Positions 47,453-60,768 of a DNA stretch of 64,000 bases are shown here, piece after piece. Every line of letters begins with the position of its first letter. The first letter of the stretch is position 1. This DNA comes from Tanytarsus gracilentus. Lineage: Eukaryota; Arthropoda; Insecta; Diptera; Chironomidae. A program made the position numbers and the translations under genes. Where the stretch lies: assembly GCA_038502055.1 (NCBI GenBank), contig JAXRKN010000044.1:5604001-5668000 (forward strand), read 5' to 3'. The notes under the pieces are model-generated. The model was not told the origin of the DNA. It saw only the letters and a list, made by a program, of their open reading frames with translations, and searched no databases.

Positions 47453-50400
47453 AAAGCTTCCCATGGAAAACACAATATCGAGTATGATCAGCTTTTAGTA
47501 ACTTTAGAAGGGTTAATAAAAATTTTGATTGTTAATTGCATGTTTAAGTTTAAATTCGTAGAAGCGAAAATTTATTTAAGTGCATATTGTGGCGTAAGAT
47601 TGACATTTTTGCATGCATAAATAGCAATCGCATGCATAAATTTGCATTGATCTGTTCTGGTCGCTCATTGAAGTCTTTTGTGTGCATTCATTAATTCTCA
47701 TTGTTATTATTGTACGATGCAACCGCGATGATAGTCAAATTGATGCTTTCATCACCGATGATATAATTTAGGTCTTTCGTATGACACAATTGCAAGAATG
47801 GCAAGTAATTATGGAGCGGAAATCACTTACTAGGTGTTACCTTCTTGCAGCTCATTTAGCATGTGAATAAATTAATGATGTATGATGCGAATTAAAGGCA
47901 ATTAATTAATGAATGAAAGGTAACGTAATTGTTGTGGTTGGAAAGAAAATTAAAAAAAAATGCGTGTAAAAGAAATTTAATAAAAATGACTTTTGAGAGA
48001 TGTGGACCTTTTAAAAAATCTGACATAAAAAGATTAATTACAAAATTTTAATGCAAAATAACTTTTAAAAATGCTCTGTCTGAAAATAGTTTTTCAAAAA
48101 TAAAATTTCCATCCATTGCATTAACTGTGGCACATGAAAACAAATTTATAACACATTATGCTCGAAAAACGAATATGTTGATTGAAGCATGCATCTCAAG
48201 CTGTTCTATTGTAACAATCCCTATATACATAACACTGAATAATTAAAGGTACTTCCAGTAGTCGAGTTTATGCACGCAGAATTACATAATATGTGACAGA
48301 AACTGCGTGAAACTTGAAGATGAACTTATTTAAAAAACATGGCAAAGATGATGAGGAAGAAGTTAAACGTGCTGAGTCGTTGATTACTTTTCATAAATCT
48401 GTGAAAATTTAAAATTAAAAAATTTCAAATGCTTCGTGCAATCAAACTCAAAATATTAAAATTTTATGATTCTCCATTCCAAATCTCGTTCACCTAGTTT
48501 TCCATAAAAGCTTTTTAAACACTCACATGCATGCATAAAGCGTAAAAAAAAGATTAGAAACACCCAAACTAGCTTGTTTCATCGAAATAATTTAATTTAA
48601 TTTAATTTTAAATTACTCAAAGCTCGCTATGTGTTCAGGAAAATAAATTAACGTAGCGTAAAAGTGCATCATTGTGCAAAAACTTCTTTCAAATCTTCTT
48701 TTCTGACATTTGCGAGCTCTCTCATAATTTTTAATTCGCGATATAAAAATGCTGCAATTTTTATAGTTAAAGAAAAATTTTAACAAGTTATGGAAAACGT
48801 GCTTGTGGACTGCTCATCATCGCGGATGAGGCAACGTTTCATCACTAATCATTCACTGTGCTCACACACAGCTTTTCCAGTGCTTTGTTTTACTTCGAAA
48901 TTGCAACGGAAAAGGAGAAAGGAAAATATTTCAGAGTTACGTAACAATTGCATAAACTTCTGATGCTGTTTACCTCATAAGCGCGAACGAGTTGGATTAT
49001 TGAAGTGATAAATTTTCGTATAATTGCATTTACTGTCCATAAATTTTTTTTACTACGCATTTATTTGTTTTGGTCGATTGACCACCGCATTTCGATAAAG
49101 GTAGAGGTAGGAAAAATTGTCTCGACTGTCGCGAATTTTAAAATTGAACAACTTAATATTAATGAGATTTTTTGTTATGCAGATAAGAATATATAAATGA
49201 AAAACATAAAATTTTACAACTTTTTTAAGTTAATTATTTACCACAATTTAAATAAAATAAATTTATTTCTATCTTCTTTAAAGTTATTTAACTTGGATTA
49301 GAAATTTTGATGGGTGGGTAAGTATAAAATTTTACTAAAAAAAAACAGGATTTTGCATTTAAAAATTTTATTGCATCGCAATTAAAAATATTATGTTAAA
49401 TCGATAAAAAAATTGCTCTGTTGTACAAATTATCTTTTCGAGATTTCATAACCCGCCGTATTTGAAAACCGTTAAAAAATTGCTCTAAAATTTTAAATTT
49501 CTGAACTTGATCAAGAGAAAAACAAAAAATAAATTTTATAACAATTTTATGTAATTTCTTTAATTGATTTAAAAGTGTCCACCACAGTCCAACATTGATT
49601 ATTTCGGTTATTAAACTTCATATCAAATTTACTGATTTAATAATTTTCTACAAATCTCGTTTTATGCTTCAGCCAGACAACAGACACATTTTTATGCATT
49701 GGACATTAATGTTTCACACATTTACTCTAGTTTGAGGGGATTAAAGCTCTTTTTTTACGAAATCGATCGTCTTATATATTAGATTAAAAATTTACTTTAT
49801 TAAATTTATTGTGTGGCTGTCGATAGCTTTTTCAATTGAAGCACGATACATGTGCGTGAGTGAAGGCAATAACAAACATATCTCGAACTACATGGCTATG
49901 TGGAGTGCACATAATCCATCAATTGGAAATTTAAAGCCTCTTTTTCTTTATGTAAGGTTTTGTCGTCTCAAATCACCGCACCATCATCATTATTCGAAAA
50001 ATGTTTCTAAAATAAAAATTATTTCAATATAATAAATAAGCGATTGCGTACATGAATCAAGTTTTTCCTTCGCTGGCTAAGCAATAAAAGTCTTGAGCAT
50101 TGCCATCAATTATGCTGACCAGTACCAACAACACTTTCGATTTCTGGTTCACAGGCTACAAGTTTTTTCGACGATCGATGCGCACAACGGATTAAAAGTC
50201 AAACGACACCTTGCTCTGACTTCTTTTTTTCTTTTGATGAAATATAATATATTTATGAAACATTGAGATAGTGAATGTGCGTGTGCAAGACCTCAATAAT
50301 CAATCATGTGAGTGGTCTTGCGAGACGAATGCGGAAAACTCGTCTACTGCTCGTGCACACGAAACAATTGGGTTGAAAAAAATAGCTTGTTGATGTGCCA

Positions 50401-53400
50401 CACATTGTCGTCTTTTACATCATTATTTACTCAAAGCGCCTGCTGATGCTTGATCTTAAAGTGAGTGGCACACAATTGCTCGAGGAGACACCAAGAGTGT
50501 GCGCAGCCATGTAAATTCTTTTATTATAAACTATTGCGCAATTTTATATCGCGATGATGACTATTAGCGTGGTCGCACTTCAGGGCATTGTGTGTGGTGC
50601 TTTTTCTAAGAGTGCACTTCAAAGAAAGTGAATTAAAAATTAGCAAGATGCAAGACAATGTGAAATGACACGCAAAAAAGTACCATGAAGTAATTTTTTT
50701 TACTCGCACTTATTTGTGCGCCATGTGAAGTATTTTTTGCTTTAGAAAAACCATTAATTAAAATTTGTTGATGATTTTTTATGCTTCGCTGAGAGATTAA
50801 AGAGCTTTTTCTGCATAAAATTAAAAAAACAAAATAAACCCCGGTAGTTAAACGAAAAAATTGCACAATATCGTAAAGAAAATATTAAAGTGTGTATACT
50901 TGAACATAAAACTTCAATAATATTTTATTCATTCATATTTAAATTTATTTATTTAAGTTTATTTTATAGCAAATGACAACTCTCCATTAATTTTTTTAAA
51001 TATTTTCCAATAAACACCTCTTTTGCAATTATTCAACAAAAAGTCAATAATTTTCAGACATTTTAAAATTTATCACAATTTTTTCTTCGCATTAAATAAC
51101 TTTTCTACGTATTAAATATTCCAGCCACCATATTACAACATTAATAAACAACCAGATTTGCGTTAATCGCTTATGATCGTGTCACGCTTGCAATTACTTT
51201 ATCACCTCATCACACCGTAATAACTTGTCGTGAGTGTTGATTTTCGCCCTGTGCCAACCTACTTCTTTAATAATCATTTCACATGACCCAACCTCATCAG
51301 TCGGTATGTGCATATGCTTCACTGTGTCAATTATATCATCGCGTTGTAATAAAATAAGCAAAGTATATTCACCAGAAGCGAAAGAGTGCGAGGGCATGAT
51401 CACATTACATTAATATGATTATTTTATAACTTTTTTATTATGCCATTGCATTTACGAATGCCTTCGAGAGGTGGAAGAAGAAAAAACCCAAATATGATCG
51501 AAGATGTTGCAAAAAATATTTTTCAATTCCGACTTTCTTTTGCGCCACTGCATCGCCGTCGCCGATAATGATGATGATGCACTTTAAATAAGGAAGAGAA
51601 GCACATCGAGTTTTTTCTCCTTTCATTTCCATTCATCTTTTATTTTTGCGGGTATCACGTCTTGCAAGAATTTCATAGAAAAAAAGCTGAGTGTTTTGAA
51701 TCACGTTTTTTCTTCTGCTGCCGTGAATCAAACTCGAGTGGGTTTGGTGAGAAATTTAATGATTAAAAAAATTTAAATTTTAAAAAAGACGTTTAAAATT
51801 TTAATTAATTTAAAAATATTTTTAATTTAAAATTTTAACAAAAGGTTTTTGAAAAAGTAAATTTTTTACTGGGTTGATAGGTTGCAGCTCGGAAGTATTT
51901 TTGCACATTTTGTTTACTTTCATCGTATCGTCATTACATAATAGGTGACTACTATCTACGCTTTGCATTGATGACATTTCCAAGATGTGCATATGAGAAA
52001 TGTGCACCGTGCAAGAATGTTACTGGCTCAAAGGTAATAAAATAAAAATTTATGTCTTTCACAAACGAGAACTGTGGCAATGTATGTTTGCGATCGTAAA
52101 ACTAATTGTTAGGCGATGCTTAAAGGTGGAACTAAATGATTTATGGACAAATGAAAATGTCATATGTTACCCATAAAAATTTACTTTAAAAACAGCTTCG
52201 CGCTTCTCTTTTGTTTGCCCGCTCATCATAAGAGACACGTCGTTTGACATATGATGAATAGAAAAGTAATGAATAACGATTAAATGTGTAAAAATCATAA
52301 CAATGAGTGGTCATCAATTACTTCTTTGCTTTGTACTATTATTGGAGGCAGTCGGAGATGAATTTCTTAGAGATCAACTAAAGTAAAATTAGCGAGGAGC
52401 TGAAGCTGGAAAGTTCACCACAGGTTATGATCTATGAGTTGCTGTCGTGATGTTTATATTTGGGGCAGTCAGTGATTAATGGAATTGATTCAATTATAAG
52501 AATTTATTTCAGTTTAAAAAATGTAAAATTATCGATTGAAAAAAAAATTAAATTTTTATTCATCTTTAAATCATATCAAATTTTTACTTAAATTTTCAGT
52601 TTAATTTGCCACAAGGATTTTTGCGATCTCGTCATTCAATTATAGCTTACAATGATGCCAAAAAAGTACACACATGTTTGTGTATTTTGATGTTCATGGC
52701 ACACATTTCTTAATGCCTGTGGAGTCTTTTACCAATCGAATCCCATCATTCCATAACGAGCAAGATCTTTTTCGCATGCTTGAAATTCCACATAAAATTA
52801 TGTAACGAAGGTAAATATTATTTTGACTATTCAAAAGGCTAATTTTTATTATAAGCTTTAAAGCGCATCATTTGAAAATTCATTAAATTCCCTCACTTAC
52901 CTTAGTTGCGCATGTGCGATCAAAAATGCAAAATATTTTCATTTTCTTTGCCAACCACAACTTGTGCACGCGTCGCTTTATCGAAGAATGTGGAACTTCA
53001 AGTTAGATTATTGACCAATCTTTAAATGCGATTAAGTTTACAATTAATTACTAAATAATCTCTTTAAATTAACTATCATGAGAGTTGTGTTGATGGTTAT
53101 GCAACTACTATATTATTTGCATCACATTCAATTACAGGTTTTCCTTACCACAAGTGATGAGAAAATTAAGTGTGTAGCATTATTAGGTCAAGGAATATTG
53201 GTGAAGAATTTTCATAATTGAAGCGAAAGTAATTTTTACTAAAATCCCGATAACCGATAACTGATTTCAAAAGATGAAAATCACATGTGGTCGAGATAAT
53301 TTTAATTCAGTCGCAAAATGAAAGTCAAAATAAAATTCTAAACTTAACCTTCATCGAAAATAAAACTGCAAATTTGTTGAAGTTCATCCATGGTATTAAC

Positions 53401-56091
53401 AGTGACATAGAAAACATGATTTTATTTCCATGCCATCGATACATGCGTGGCATCCATAAAATCAATTTAATGTCCAACCAATTAATGCATTCACAAAATA
53501 TTTGCTTTCGGCCACTTGTTTTTTCCACCGTCGATTTCACTTGTTGAATATTAAAATTATACCGTTTAAAAAAATCTCCCATCGCCAATCTACGCACTTT
53601 ACTCAACGCCGCTGTCAAGTTCACTTTTTAATTTAAAGTCTTGCGCTCATTTTCTTCATGAAACGCACATCAATGCATGTGGCATCGATCCAGGCAGATA
53701 TTTTACAATAAACACAATAATATTGTACGAAACTTTTTCATTGTTATTGAGGACGGCCTTGAAAGGTTGAATGTGAGTGAATAATGGAAAACGGAATTAA
53801 GAAGAGAAAAAAATATGAGAAACAACTTTCGATTAAACTGTCGATCGTCTCGATTATAAATCAATAACAAATATGCGCGGATAAATAAATAAAAATTGAA
53901 AATAGAAAATTTCTCTATCAAAAAGTTGTCGCTCGATGATTCTGTAAATTACTTGCAGGAAGAGATTTTTTATTATTTTTAATTAATTGAGCTTTTAGTG
54001 ATGTTGAGGGGCGTTTGTTAGTTATGTCAATGGTAATTTTAAATCAATATTCAAAATTTTAAATTTTTAAAAACTTTCAAGAATTTATTTAAAAATTAAT
54101 TTTAAAAATGTAAAACATTTTCTGTTACATATTTTTTCATTTATCACCATGCTACAGAAAACTCTAAATTAAAGCACTTAAAACCGACAGTTTAAGTTTA
54201 AACTGAGCTGCGGATAATTTCTAGTTACATGACGGCGATAATAATCCGATACAATGTAAAGTTTTACCTGATAAAATGTCAACTTTATGACATTTGGAGA
54301 CTGAACATCCCTAAAGACTTTAATAGAAAATTAAAACTTTCAATTAAAATCAATATCATAAAATTTACCATTTAATAATTTCTTCAACAGCTGGAAAAGA
54401 AAATTATCATTTTTCAAATCACATAACGACGTTTTTCTCTCGTGATGCTGATGATGATGACGTTGAAATGAGAGATTTTAAATATTAAGTAATAGTCATT
54501 TCAATACAACATAATTGACTTCAACAGTTGAGAGAAAATTTTTTATGAGAGAATGATTTTTTAAGATTCTAATCAAAAGATCGCGATGAAATAAAATGTT
54601 GTGTAGGTAAATATTATTTAAGACTTTGTGAACGTGAAATGAAATATAGATTTTAGAGATAAATTCAAAAATAATTTTTCGAAAATTAATGAATTCAAAA
54701 TTTAATTGAAAAAAAATCTTTATCCACTGACATATAAAGTCGAAAAAATTTTCTTCATAATTTTTTCTTAAAAATTTCTTCACTATATTTAAGTGTAATA
54801 TTGACTCACTTAATCTCAACTAAATAAATGATTTTCCATCATTATTTAATCCAGTAGACAAAATATGTTATTTAATTACTTCCTCTAGGTCACTGCATCA
54901 GTGATGCCATTAGCCCGCAAATTTGTACCAGAAAAGAAGAAGAATTATATAATTTAATAAACTTTAATTAAAAAATGTAAATGCCGCCTCTTTCACAGGA
55001 AAATAAAATATTAGTGCACTAAACTCGATTGAGTCTTAAATGACCCAGAGAATTTTTTCTCTCGCATCCAAAATGAAAGCAAGATGGAATTATTGTTAAA
55101 TTTTAATCTCCACCTCATGTATGCACTTTTAAAATTCCCTATTAAAAAGTAAATTTATGAACCTTGAAAGGCTTTCGGGTAACGACGATCTGCAAAAAAT
55201 TACGACATTCGATGGGCAGGTATCAATCTTTTTTAGTGTACATCGCCTTATAGGTCACTGATGTGAAAGGAATTAAAGCATAAAAATGAAGTGCAACCAT
55301 TCAATTTTGGAAAATTATTTTCATGAAAAATAAAATTATAGCTTTAAAATGTCCGCACATGCCTTTAAAAAGTAATTACTCAATTACTCAATTTATCATC
55401 GCTCATGATCAATGTTTACCACCAAACTGCCAAATTGAAATCGAAGAATACCTTTTTTGGTCATCATCAGGTCATTAATCAAAATTAAATTTATTATATT
55501 TACACACGAAATGGCACTTGCTTGTAATTAGATTTTCTCGATCAATAAAATTTTCCGACATCTCAATCTAAATTTTAGAGAGAAAAGTCGTCGGCCTTGT
55601 TAAAATTCATTGCAGACCATCCTTGATCTCATCAATTATTGAAGATCGTCTGGCACGACACTGCCTCATTTATTGGATGTTACATAATGATGCAATATTA
55701 ATGCCGCCGATTCTCATGTCGAGAAGATAAAAAAGTGGAGTACTTAAAATAAATAAAAGTGATTGTTGCTGCTGAAGGTACTTTCACTATCGACTCTGTT
55801 GTTGCTCTTAACCTTAAATGTATTTCTTTTTACTCTCAACATTCGTAAGTCAGAAATGATGATTTACGCTCAGTTATGCTTCGTCGGCTTTTCGCTCTCT
55901 TTTTAAGTTGCGACCACTCAAGCATCTGGCGGAATTTAGCCAAAACAAAAATGAGCTTTTTAAGTTTAAAAAGTTTTTTATTTTTCAAGTTTAACAACAG
56001 AAAAAAATTCAACAACGGCAACAAACTTAACGCTACTACTGACTTGGTAAGCTCTCATAGATGGCTTTCGAACTGAAAAAGCTCTTCTTTT
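47453..56091. other. Intergenic, no gene seen
   Basis: 8.6 kb without a supported exon. A 30-codon plus-strand ORF at about 48319-48411 (rich in Lys/Glu) and the minus-strand frame 53325-53624 are the most protein-like, but neither has a recognisable family or splice support. Confidence 0.45.
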
Positions 56092-57645
56092 TTACCACTT
56101 TCCATGATTACCCATTGGGATGGAAACCATTGGAATAAATCCTGAATGTGAGCCGATATGGCCACCACCCACAGAACCACCATAAGAATTGCCAGCAGCA
56201 CCAGCATCTTGATGCCCATATCCTCCGATTTGAGCGGATGCGGCTCCATGTGCGTCGTGTCCGCCGAAATCATGTCCTGACTGCTCTTGTCCGCCGAATG
56301 AGTGTCCGCTTGATTCGTGACCGCCATAGCCAGCTGATTCATATCCTCCGTGACCGCCTGATTGATGGCCCCCGAAGCCAGCTGATTCAAATCCTCCGTG
56401 ACCACCTGACTCGTGTCCGCCGAAGCCAGCTGATTCGAATCCTCCGTGACCGCCTTGTTGGCCGCCGAATGAATGTCCTGCAGCTTCATAACCTCCATGA
56501 CCGCCTTGTTGTCCACCGAATGAGTGTCCAGCTGATTCGAATCCTCCGTGACCGCCTGACTCGTGTCCGCCGAAGCCAGCTGACTCAAATCCTCCGTGAC
56601 CGCCTTGTTGGCCACCAAATGAATGTCCAGCAGCTTCATACCCTCCATGACCGCCTTGTTGTCCACCGAACGAGTGTCCTTTAAAATTAATTAAAATTTT
56701 GAAATTTGAAATTTTAATTAGTCCACCGAATATTAGTTAAATTATTTTTAAGGTTTAACTTTTTAGGATGTTTTAGGTTAATAAATTAATAGATTAAAAT
56801 ATTAGTTATACCTTCGAATGAGTGAGATCCCAATCCGTGAGAGTCACCTCCATGTCCGGACGATTCTTCGTGACCGCCTAGATTTTAATTTTTTTGTTAA
56901 CTCATGCAATTAGTTTTGAGCAAAACTTGGATTAAGAAATTAATAGCATTGAAATGCTTTAAAGTCTTTTTAATATTGATTTTTAATTTAGTTAAAATTT
57001 TTTTAAATTCATTTTTTATTTTTAGTTAGTGTTAAAACTTTCAACTTTTTAGCATAACAATTTTTAGTGATTAAGTTTCAAACTAACAAAATTTGTTTTT
57101 TAATTTTTTCAATTAATTCGTTAATCATCAGTCACAATTAATACTTGACTTGGGTATATTTACCGCTAATTTCTTGATGTTTCACTTCGATTTCTCCACC
57201 ATGTTGAGCACCTCCATGATGATGCACGTGTTCAGATGAGTGAACTGGGTATTTATGGACGGGAATGGCATGGATTTCTTGCTTAACGACGACTGGATAA
57301 GGGATCTTAATTGGAACCTTGACGGGGTATGGAACTAAAAATAAAAATTAAATTTAAAGAATTATTTTTTTTAAAATTTTTTCGGATTCTACCTTTGACT
57401 TCCTTGATGACTGGAACCTTCACGATTTTATATTCTGGCACTTTTTGATAATGATGCTTATGGACGGTATGAATAGGAACTTTCACACTTCCGACATGAT
57501 GCTCGCTATGTCCGCCTCCATGGCCACCTGGCATGGCGTTTGCAGCAGCCACGATGCACATAATTGCGATCTAATAAATTTTAATTTTCATTAATTGCAC
57601 TTTTAATTTTATTTTGCACTTTTCACTTACGAATTTTGATGCCAT
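56092..57645 (-). CDS. Secreted Val-Pro/His and Gly-rich cuticle-like protein J
   Basis: Five exons: 57631-57645, 57393-57570, 57164-57334, 56812-56877 and 56092-56678, giving 338 residues. MASKF plus IAIMCIVAAANA form a signal peptide split by the first intron, as in many insect cuticle protein genes. Residues about 30-120 are Val/Pro/Lys/His repeats (KVPYPVKVP-type, VPIKIPYPVVVK) and the rest is Gly/His/Ser-rich (GGHGGFESAG, GHSFGGQQGG), ending MGNHGKW. Composition resembles insect structural proteins of the vajk/VPV-repeat kind, a comparison by eye only. The Gly-rich exon contains a 150-base tandem duplication. Paralogue-like relationship with gene K in the Val-Pro part. The long open frames on the other strand and in other frames here are shadows of this repeat. 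Confidence 0.85.
56380..56679 (-). repeat. 150-base tandem duplication inside gene J
   Basis: 56380-56529 and 56530-56679 are near-identical 150-base units encoding 50 residues each (GHSFGGQQGGHGGYEAAG and so on). They differ by only a few substitutions, many of them silent. The right end extends one base past the exon boundary. Confidence 0.8.
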
Positions 57646-57715
57646 GTTTTTACTTAGAGAATTTCACTTGAAAAATATTTTTTTTGGTTGTTGAACCTTA
57701 CAAGAGTGTTTGATT

Positions 57716-57752
57716 TGTGAGTGAGGATATGAGCAATTGCTTTGCTTTTATA
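57716..57752 (-). promoter_or_regulatory. Core promoter of gene J
   Basis: TATAAAA begins at 57752 on the minus strand. A TCACA initiator with its A at 57718 lies 34 bases downstream. The leader to the ATG at 57645 is about 73 bases. Confidence 0.55.
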
Positions 57753-60700
57753 CAATTTCAGCGTCGCAAAATTCAAATAGCTTTTCTCTCTCTTTTTTGC
57801 CGATTTTCGGTAGCTTTTGGCTGCTTGATACAGTAAGTGATCCCACCAGACGTATAGACGAGGGAAAAAATAGTCTATCGAATCTCTCAGACACTCTCTT
57901 TCTTTCTTTCTTTCGAGCAATGGGACAACGACGAAGAAAACTTTACTTTTTTTTCTCGACAAAATGCAGAAATTTAGCAATTAAAATAATTTTATTCGCT
58001 CAAGTAGTTTTTGGTGCTGAGAGCGGAAGAAAGAAGCTGGTGAAAATATTGAGGTTGATGACCAATCATTTGACTCTACTACTTTCGGTGTGTTTGATTC
58101 TTCTCTCGAACTGATTGATTTTACTGCAAAAATTAAATTTTGTACGCTTTTAGACACTTTTGTATCAATATTTTCACCTCACTTTCGTTATGAACTTTTA
58201 AAAAATTTAATTTGTAGTTTAATTTTAATTAATTAAGCCTAAATATTTTATTTCGCGTTATATTTCAAAAATTTCTTAATTTTTTTATTCACACATGTTC
58301 CACATCTTTTTTTAATTTTTATAGGATCATAAATAAAATAAATTCAAAAAATTATGCAATTCTTCACTCTGTTAAAAGTTTCATTTTTAATTAAAAAATG
58401 TTCAACCCTAGGAATTTTTGAATTTTATTAAAATTTCTATCAATATTTTCAACAAGCTAAGTAATCATATGAAAAGGTGAAAGATCATTTAATTGAATTA
58501 CTTCCACCTGGCCGTTACGTGCTCAGATAGTTTATCAAATTATCTACTCGCGAATAATTTGCATTAAGGGTAAATTCAACTCGGTTGCCTTTCATATCCC
58601 ATCAAATTAATTACATACAGCTTAATCTTAAGGCAATTTATTAAGAAAGTAGATTAAAAAGAGTGTGAAACTGCAACAGAGAAAAAATATTATGACCACC
58701 AAATAAAATAAAAATTATATCATCGAGATAATTTAAGTTGAGGTGAGTTAACTGACTTTCATCGCTCCTCAATTTCACTCGCAATGAATTGCTAATTCAT
58801 CATAATTTTTTTGTGGAAATGCAGAATAAGAAGAAACTGAAAGTGATGGCAAAAAAGAATGCTGGTCGACATGGTTCCCCCAAAAAATGGTTAATTGGTT
58901 TTCGCCGATTAATTTCAGGCCAAAGTGAGTAGAGAGAAAATTTAAATTAGAAATTTAATTGAGGGTTGCAAATTTTTTGCTCAAAAGTTCAAATACATCG
59001 CATTTAAAATATGAAATGCCTAAAAAATTGTGTTACGAAATTTTTAAATTAATCCCACGGGGGTTTCCCAAAAATCACCATCAATTCTATCATTTTAAAT
59101 AATTTAATCCATTAATATTTCACACACTCTCATAAAGCTTTCATGCTGCGAAAAGAATATGAAAAATCATCAATTGCAATGCCTAGAAAGTAAATTTTGG
59201 GCTTTTATAACACTCGTGGTTCATTGACACGCATTTGCCAGCATTATTGATCTATGATATAATCGCATAAATCAGAGTAAATCCCCGGCGTCTGGTAACC
59301 GTATCTTATTTCTTCTTCTTGCTTCATTACACCGCCGAACTACGGCACCTAAAAATTTTACGCATACACACTGGAACTATAGAACATGTGTGCACGCCTG
59401 AGAGTTTGAAAGGAGTCAATTAAACGTAAGAGAGAAAGGTGCAAGCGGAATAATTACAATTATGTATGTGCCATGATACAAGTTTTTGACCGACGTCATA
59501 TGAAAGTAATAATTTTTTTTCGTCAAACTTTGAGGTCCTTGAGAAACTTAATTTTTTTTATTCGATACAATAACAAATGACATAATAATGAAACGGTGAT
59601 GATCGACATTTATTGTCGAATATTTTTTTATGTGAATGTACAAATAATTACCTTCGCATTCAATAATGTTAATTTCATCTTGACTCTTTATTATATGTTG
59701 TGAGCTCAAAATATTTCAAATTGAATGGAAGTAAATTTTTGTAATTTTTAATCAAATTTTAAAACGAGTGTCATGGGATGTTCAAAATATTGTGATGTAT
59801 TGAGTTCAATAAGTACAAGCATTATGACATTGAAAGCACTGATTAAGCTTATTGCTTTTAAATTGAAATATTAAAAGAGAAAAAGCTCAACGTCGAGAAA
59901 AAAGCTTTGTTGAACTTGGAGCTTTTTTGTTTAAAATGTGGTTTGGCAACTCACAATTTTAAGCTTTTCATCTTTGAAGCTTTTAAAAAGCTTTTCAGTA
60001 AAAGAAGCTTTCAAATTGAACATTTGTGGGGATGATTGAGAAAAAGTGGAAAAATCCTTTTTTGAATTTTAAATAATTTAAGTTTTTATTAATTGAGATA
60101 ACTGTTAAAATTTAATTGAGATAACTGTTAATTTTTAAGAATAGAAGTATGAGAACGCAAGCCAATAAAATTGTTAAAAATAATTTGCTTTTACAAAACT
60201 GAAAATATTTCATTGAAATCACATTTAAATTTGCAAGACTTTGAATTATAATTTAATTAATGCGTTAATATCTCAAAACACTTAACTATTTCAGCAGGCA
60301 CGTTACAATAAAAAAAACTATTTTATAATCCAAAGAGATTTTAAAATTAATTTTATTTCCTACTTTTTGAAATTTTAATTTTAAATTCATCTATAGCTAA
60401 AATGTCTCAAAATTACTACCTTCGCGAAGGCCTTCACGGAAAAATCTTTTATACGAAAATTAATTTCATAACATTTTCACTATGCACAGCAAAAAGCCGT
60501 GTAAAATTAAAAATTATTAGAAAGGAACATTTTGAACTGCGAGAATGCGACGATGTTCGAAGGAGATAATTATGAAATTATGACCACCGATGATCATTAT
60601 ACTTTCGATTGTTCCATTTCAAATTGCTGGAATTACATAAAAAGCGTTTTTTTTCTTTACGACAATGATTTTATTTCTCATTCAATGAGGATTTTATTTA

Positions 60701-60768
60701 AGAAAAATATTTCAATCACATGGTTGAGTATTTACAACAATTTAACAACAAAATTTGGTTTTGCAAAA
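57753..60768. other. Intergenic, 3' region of gene K
   Basis: Three kilobases with no supported exon. AATAAA for gene K lies at 60693-60698 on the minus strand. A plus-strand frame at 57737-58114 overlaps the J promoter and is Phe/Leu/Ser low-complexity. Confidence 0.5.

Noticed and set aside
48319..48411. 30-codon ORF rich in Lys and Glu
   Set aside because: It looks peptide-like, but there is no promoter, no splice support and no known family; too short to call.
53325..53624. 99-codon minus-strand ORF
   Set aside because: Composition is mixed but there is no recognisable motif, and the opposite strand is equally open.
56055..56684. Long open frames on both strands over the Gly-rich exon of gene J
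   Set aside because: They are frame shadows of the Gly/His repeat. The true frame is fixed by the splice phases and by the HGKW terminus before the stop at 56092.
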